From positions 1 through 49,488 of IMG/VR virus record IMGVR_UViG_3300020051_001011: 49,488 nucleotides of DNA; one strand, given 5' to 3'. This document shows positions 45,474 to 49,488 of this stretch, piece after piece; position 1 is the first letter of the stretch; every line of letters starts with the position of its first letter. Source of the DNA: a virus. The position numbers were made by a program, and so were the translations under genes. The notes beneath the pieces were generated by a model that did not search any database, was not told the DNA's origin, and worked only from the letters and a program-made list of their open reading frames with translations.

Positions 45474-47599
45474 ATGATTTTAGAAAATTAATTAATCTAG
45501 TCGAAGATGCAGAAGCTGATGCGAAAAAGTTAAGAGACACGTTTGGATGGAACGACGACCAAGCTAAGGCAGCAGTAGATGCAGCAGCAGAAGTAGCACC
45601 AGAAGTAGATTCTAATGCACCAGCAAAACCAGTAGCACCGACTACTGATACTGCACCTGCACAACCAGCAGGAAATAATCCAGACGAAGCACCTGCAACT
45701 ACAGCCACACCTGCAAAGCCAGTAGCACCAGCAGCTGATACTGCGCCAGAACAACCAGCAGGAAATAATCCAGATGAAGCAGATGCAACAACAGCAGCAC
45801 CTACACAACCAGCAGGAAATAATCCAGATGAAGCACCTGCAACTACAGCAGAACCAGACACAAATACATCAGGTAGTCCAACTCCTATGTCAGCACAAGG
45901 TGGACGTCCAGCAGCACCTGCGCAGCCAGGTCAGCAAACTAGCGGATTGCCTGCTAAATTAGGACAAATTAAATCAGCTAACTTGATGAAAGATTATAAT
46001 ACCGGTGGCAAGAAGCCTATGGCACAAGTTAAAGATGTTCAAACTGCACTATCACGTTTAGGTCATGATCCAAACGGATTAGATGGAAAATATGGTCCTG
46101 GAACATTTAAAGCAGTACAAGAATTTCAAAAGGCAAACGGCCTAACCGTTGACGGACAAGTTGGTCCAAATACTATCAAGAAGATGATAGAAAAATTAGG
46201 CGGCGCAGCAGCACCGGCAGCAGATCCTGGAGTAGGAGCCGAAGTTCCAGCAGCACAGCAGCCAGCAGCACAATCTGGTGCAGGCGATGAAGCAGCAGCG
46301 CAAGCAGCAGTACAACAAGCAACTGCAACTGACGAAGCACGAATTACTCAGTTACTTGATAAATTAGCTGCACCTGAACAACAAAATGCAAGTATTGATT
46401 TTAGACATTTAATTGCTATTACTGAAGGTAAATTATTAGAAGCAAAGTTAGAACCAGCAGAAGTAGAAGAATTAAAATCATTAATTACTAAACACAAAGG
46501 CAATCCTAATTTTAATAAAGAATTATTGTCAAGAGCAGAAGCAGCAGTTGCAGCCTCAGGACCACAAACTGGTTCAGGAGCTCCGACACCGTCAACTTCG
46601 CCGAAGCCGTTAGATCAAGCTAAGACACCTAATAATAAAGTTGAACCAGTATCAGCAGCGCCGACTACAGGATCTGGAAATCCAACTCCTGCAAATGCAG
46701 ATGCAGGCAAGCCGGCACAGCCAGACTTTGCAAAGCAAGCAAGAGATCAAGAAGCACTAAACAAAAAAGTACAAGCCGATGCAGATGCAAAAGCACTTGG
46801 TGCTTTTGGTGGAAGTCAAGACCCTACAGCAATGAGAGACATCAAAGTACCAGCACAGCCAAAGCCTGAACCAGAGCAAAAGGTATGGCGAGACGGCAGT
46901 GGTAATGTTATAAAATCAGGTGACGGTACTCCAGTAAGAGCACGTTCCGATAACCAAATATGGTGGGATCAGAACATGCAAGGAAAACCGTTTCCAGGTG
47001 ACGCTCAAGCACAAAAGGCTATTGATGCACGTAAGGCACAAGGTGATAAAAACTGGAATTCAATTAGGAATTTATTCGGTGGCAATAAGACGAAACAAAA
47101 CGCAAGCAAGGACTTTAGTATGAAAAACAATTTAACAGAGAATACAAACTTAGATGAGTGTGGTCCTATGCCTTCTATGCCTCAACAACAAGGTACTCCG
47201 GTATCAATGAATGTAACACTTAATGCAAGTGGCGAGCAACATGTACAAGAATTGCTTCGCATGATGCAATTGGCAGGTGCAAAGCAAGCTGCTCCAGTTG
47301 CAGATATGCACGTAGGTCCATCAAACGATCACGACGATATGATTCACATGATGCAATTAGCAAGCGAAGAAGCAGTTGAAGACACTTCAGAGTATGACGA
47401 AGTTGTTGCTGAATGGGATAATACTCCAGAAGAAGAATATAAAGATCACAACTATATGACACAAGACTTGTCAGGTGGTATTAATCGTTCTAAGAAAGCA
47501 TATGCTAAAGCACAAGACGGTGACAATGCAATGGCAGTTGAAGCTATTAAATCAGACTTACGCAAAGCACTTGAAGAAGCGCTTGCTAAGAAAAACTAA
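45470..47599 (+). CDS. Large low-complexity virion protein with peptidoglycan-binding domain (709 aa)
   Basis: A GTG start is used (AAAGGAG 7 bp upstream; it overlaps the previous stop as GTGA). The N-terminus MNDFRKLINLVE resembles a capsid targeting sequence. Residues ~40-150 are Ala/Pro/Thr-rich with three AGNNPDEA repeats. A PG_binding_1-type domain is at residues ~183-245 (VQTALSRLGHDPNGLDGKYG, FQKANGLTVDGQVGP). Residues ~308-325 (IDFRHLIAITEGKLLEA) look like a second internal targeting/cleavage segment. The C-terminal ~160 residues include two LxRMMQLA repeats and EWDNTPEEEYKDHNYMT. It could be packaged and ejected, acting at the cell wall; this is inference. A terminator follows. Confidence 0.7.
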   Translation: MNDFRKLINLVEDAEADAKKLRDTFGWNDDQAKAAVDAAAEVAPEVDSNAPAKPVAPTTDTAPAQPAGNNPDEAPATTATPAKPVAPAADTAPEQPAGNNPDEADATTAAPTQPAGNNPDEAPATTAEPDTNTSGSPTPMSAQGGRPAAPAQPGQQTSGLPAKLGQIKSANLMKDYNTGGKKPMAQVKDVQTALSRLGHDPNGLDGKYGPGTFKAVQEFQKANGLTVDGQVGPNTIKKMIEKLGGAAAPAADPGVGAEVPAAQQPAAQSGAGDEAAAQAAVQQATATDEARITQLLDKLAAPEQQNASIDFRHLIAITEGKLLEAKLEPAEVEELKSLITKHKGNPNFNKELLSRAEAAVAASGPQTGSGAPTPSTSPKPLDQAKTPNNKVEPVSAAPTTGSGNPTPANADAGKPAQPDFAKQARDQEALNKKVQADADAKALGAFGGSQDPTAMRDIKVPAQPKPEPEQKVWRDGSGNVIKSGDGTPVRARSDNQIWWDQNMQGKPFPGDAQAQKAIDARKAQGDKNWNSIRNLFGGNKTKQNASKDFSMKNNLTENTNLDECGPMPSMPQQQGTPVSMNVTLNASGEQHVQELLRMMQLAGAKQAAPVADMHVGPSNDHDDMIHMMQLASEEAVEDTSEYDEVVAEWDNTPEEEYKDHNYMTQDLSGGINRSKKAYAKAQDGDNAMAVEAIKSDLRKALEEALAKKN
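45662..45847 (+). repeat. Three copies of a QPAGNNPDEA-coding repeat
   Basis: Copies begin at 45662, 45752 and 45806 (spacing 90 and 54 bp), nearly identical in DNA over about 30 bp. Confidence 0.8.
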
Positions 47600-47620
47600 A
47601 GCCCGTAAAGAGGCTAACTC

Positions 47621-47647
47621 AATAGCGTCTTCGGACGCTATTTTTTT
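47621..47647 (+). terminator. Strong Rho-independent terminator with UUCG loop
   Basis: AATAGCGTC and GACGCTATT form a 9-bp stem around TTCG, with a run of seven T. It separates the 709-residue gene from gp17. Confidence 0.92.
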
Positions 47648-47648
47648 G

Positions 47649-47656
47649 AGTAAATA
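47649..47656 (+). promoter_or_regulatory. Late-type octamer directly before gp17
   Basis: AGTAAATA starts two bases after the terminator T run; then GTAGT and the ATG at 47662. There is no room for a ribosome site in this gap. Confidence 0.55.
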
Positions 47657-47661
47657 GTAGT

Positions 47662-49242
47662 ATGGCAAAAGCATTAGACGGCGTATTAATTAAGAAAGCA
47701 AATAAGAAGGAAACATTTACCGAGGCGCAGATTGCTGACCTCATGAAGTGTATGGATCCTCTTGATGGGTATATGTACTTTGCACGAAAGTTTGCTTACA
47801 TACAACATCCAGTAAAAGGTAAGTTGTTATTTGATCCATTTGAATATCAAGAACGCTTGCTAAAAAGTTATCACAATTTCCGCTTTAACATCAACATGTT
47901 GCCTAGACAAACAGGCAAGACTACTTGTGCTGCTGTTTATCTAGCATGGTACGCAATGTTTAATCCGGATCAAACTATTCTTATTGCTGCACACAAGTAT
48001 ACAGGTGCGCAAGAGATTATGCAACGTATTCGTTATATTTACGAATTGTGTCCAGATCATATTAGAGCAGGTGTTACAAACTACAACAAAGGCTCAATTG
48101 AATTTGAAAATGGAAGTCGTATTGTTAGTGCTACTACAACTGGTAATACAGGACGTGGTATGTCTATATCACTACTATACTGTGACGAGTTTGCGTTTGT
48201 ACAGCCTAACGTAGCTACAGACTTTTGGACTTCAATATCTCCTACACTAGCAACTGGTGGTCGTGCAATTCTTACAAGCACACCAAACAGTGACGAAGAC
48301 ACATTTGCTACTATTTGGAAACAAGCAGAAGATAAGTTTGATGAACACGGTAACGAACAAGAAGTAGGAATTAATGGTTTCCATAGTTTCCGTAGTTATT
48401 GGACAGAACATCCAGATCGCGACGAACAATGGAAACAAGAAGAACTTGGCCGCATTGGTGAAGAACGTTTCCGTCGTGAATATGATTGTGAATTCCTAGT
48501 ATTTGACGAAACGCTAATTAGCAGTATTAAACTTGCTGTTATGGCAGGTGACACACCATTAGTTAATATGGGCCAAACACGTTGGTATAAAAAGCCAACT
48601 TCGGAATACACATATGCAGTAGCACTTGATCCTAGTATGGGAACAGGCGGCGATAATGCTGCTATACAAGTATTTGAATTACCAAGTTACGAACAAGTTG
48701 CAGAGTGGCAACATAATCAGACTGCTATTCCCGGGCAGATAAGAGTGCTTGCAGATATCTGTAAGTATCTTGCGCAGGAAACAGGAAACCAGAACGGAAT
48801 TTACTGGAGTGTTGAAAACAACGGTATCGGCGAAGCAGCACTTCTCGTTATAAACGATTTCGGTGAAGAGAATATTCCAGGTCTATTTGTGAGCGAACCA
48901 ATTAGAAAAGGACACGTCAGGAAATTCCGTAAAGGTTTCAATACTACGCACGGCAGCAAAATTACTGCCTGTAGTAGACTTAAAACTATGCTTGAAAATG
49001 ATAAAATGATTATACACAGTAAGCCATTTATATCAGAGCTTAAAAACTATGTAGCAACAGGATCTAGTTACCAAGCAAAACTAGGCCAGTCAGATGATTT
49101 AATAAGTGCTACATTACTTGCATTAAGAATGATGGCAGTATTAAAAGATTGGGATCCAAGAATCTACAATACATTTACGCAAGCCGAAAATATAGAAGAT
49201 TACGAAGCACCAATGCCGATCTTCATTAGCACAAACTATTGA
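47662..49242 (+). CDS. gp17: Terminase large subunit, gp17 homologue (526 aa)
   Basis: Packaging ATPase and nuclease. Walker A is PRQTGKTT (81-88) after NINML, Walker B is LLYCDEF (171-177), coupling motif TSTPNS (205-210). The nuclease domain starts near residue 320 with ALDPSMGTGGDNAAIQVFE (first catalytic Asp) and contains GIYWSVENNGIGEAAL and later a conserved SDDLISATLLAL. T4 gp17 has 610 residues; this is shorter mainly at the N-terminus. Expected to translocate and cut concatemeric DNA with gp16. No Shine-Dalgarno sequence between terminator and ATG; see findings. Confidence 0.95.
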   Translation: MAKALDGVLIKKANKKETFTEAQIADLMKCMDPLDGYMYFARKFAYIQHPVKGKLLFDPFEYQERLLKSYHNFRFNINMLPRQTGKTTCAAVYLAWYAMFNPDQTILIAAHKYTGAQEIMQRIRYIYELCPDHIRAGVTNYNKGSIEFENGSRIVSATTTGNTGRGMSISLLYCDEFAFVQPNVATDFWTSISPTLATGGRAILTSTPNSDEDTFATIWKQAEDKFDEHGNEQEVGINGFHSFRSYWTEHPDRDEQWKQEELGRIGEERFRREYDCEFLVFDETLISSIKLAVMAGDTPLVNMGQTRWYKKPTSEYTYAVALDPSMGTGGDNAAIQVFELPSYEQVAEWQHNQTAIPGQIRVLADICKYLAQETGNQNGIYWSVENNGIGEAALLVINDFGEENIPGLFVSEPIRKGHVRKFRKGFNTTHGSKITACSRLKTMLENDKMIIHSKPFISELKNYVATGSSYQAKLGQSDDLISATLLALRMMAVLKDWDPRIYNTFTQAENIEDYEAPMPIFISTNY

Positions 49243-49248
49243 TAAATA
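49241..49248 (+). promoter_or_regulatory. Late-type octamer before the last gene
   Basis: GATAAATA overlaps the gp17 stop; the next ATG at 49256 is 7 nt downstream. Confidence 0.5.
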
Positions 49249-49255
49249 TATTATA

Positions 49256-49488
49256 ATGAAAAATTTAGATCTAATAGCAGAAGAACTTTTTAATAAGATA
49301 CGTGGACGTTTTCCAAGTGTTACCTTAGGTGATGCTGAAGGCAAAGTTACCAACGTTCCTACAGATGCACGATTCTTTGATTTTGATTACAAAGAAGGTG
49401 ATATAAACTTAGGAAAAGTAAGTGTAAGTTTAGGCGAAAACAGCGTCGAAATTATGTACAGTGATAGTTTTGTATCAGAACAAGATGA
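49256..49488 (+). CDS. Start of a conserved hypothetical gene, 3' truncated by window edge
   Basis: An ATG at 49256, 13 bp after the gp17 stop, opens a frame with no stop to the window end, 77 complete codons. The N-terminus MKNLDLIAEELFNKIRGRF followed by VTLGDAEG, FFDFDY, LGKVSVSLGENSVEIMYSD looks like a folded alpha/beta protein, not random sequence. No family name can be given. A late-type octamer is immediately upstream. Its position after gp17 suggests a late virion or assembly gene. Confidence 0.65.
   Translation, partial: MKNLDLIAEELFNKIRGRFPSVTLGDAEGKVTNVPTDARFFDFDYKEGDINLGKVSVSLGENSVEIMYSDSFVSEQD

Noticed and set aside
45474-45476. ATG as start of the 709-residue protein
   Set aside because: It is out of frame; the in-frame GTG at 45470 has a well-placed AAAGGAG.
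45662-45847. CRISPR-like direct repeats
   Set aside because: Spacing is unequal, the repeat is in frame within a coding sequence and there are no cas genes.
1-49488. tRNA genes
   Set aside because: No convincing T-arm plus acceptor-stem pair was found by eye; a covariance-model scan would be decisive.

Overview
This window is a stretch of an AT-rich tailed-phage genome of the T4-like (contractile tail, Tevenvirinae-related) group, most like the marine T4-like phages. The basis is a near-complete set of T4-type neck, tail and packaging proteins (homologues of gp13, gp14, gp15, gp18, gp19, gp4, gp16 and gp17) and repeated T4-type late promoter octamers (TATAAATA and one- or two-base variants). 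No rRNA, tRNA or CRISPR was seen. The host cannot be read from the sequence. A cassette for ADP-heptose synthesis suggests a Gram-negative surface or a heptose-containing product.

Layout. (1) 1-17.4 kb, + strand: distal tail and adhesin region. It holds the C-terminal end of a structural protein, a 3722-residue giant structural protein built from repeats, a small structural protein, a repeat-rich fibre, three tandem cysteine- and glycine-rich adhesin-like paralogues, and a protein with a tail-fibre-chaperone-like C-terminus. A strong terminator follows. (2) 17.4-31.3 kb: a metabolic and tailoring cassette. The + strand carries a DUF6445-type oxygenase, an SGNH-like protein, a 2OG-Fe(II) oxygenase-like protein and an FkbM methyltransferase, then a second run of a GT9-like glycosyltransferase, two tandem oxygenase-like paralogues, a carbamoyltransferase and another oxygenase. 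The - strand carries one flavin-dependent halogenase alone, and an operon hldE - second halogenase - hldD - cupin - gmhB driven by a perfect-consensus sigma-70 promoter. A Nudix hydrolase follows gp15 on the - strand. (3) 31.3-36.4 kb, - strand: gp14, three proteins with N-termini like the T4 capsid targeting sequence, and gp15. (4) 36.5-49.5 kb, mostly + strand: gp13, a P-loop nucleotide kinase-like protein, an antisense HNH endonuclease, sheath gp18, tube gp19, a second tube-fold protein, a small conserved protein, gp4, gp16, two further capsid-targeting-like proteins (one with a peptidoglycan-binding domain), gp17 and the start of one more gene.

How it fits together. The virion genes are classical but rearranged: gp13 and gp14 are divergent, and gp16/gp17 lie after gp18/gp19. 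Between tail adhesins and neck genes sits a cassette that, on family knowledge, could make and transfer an activated heptose (HldE, GmhB, HldD, GT9-like) and then halogenate, oxygenate, methylate and carbamoylate a product. Its product and target are unknown. Two halogenases together with an almost complete ADP-heptose route in one phage is the most unusual feature here. Late-type promoters inside the cassette (21846, 21889, 17470) argue it is an integrated part of the phage programme; sigma-70-type promoters suggest parts are also expressed early.

The window has no gene-free stretch above 300 bases. The largest gaps (17403-17502, 21841-21959, 38115-38221) hold promoters and, in the first, a terminator.
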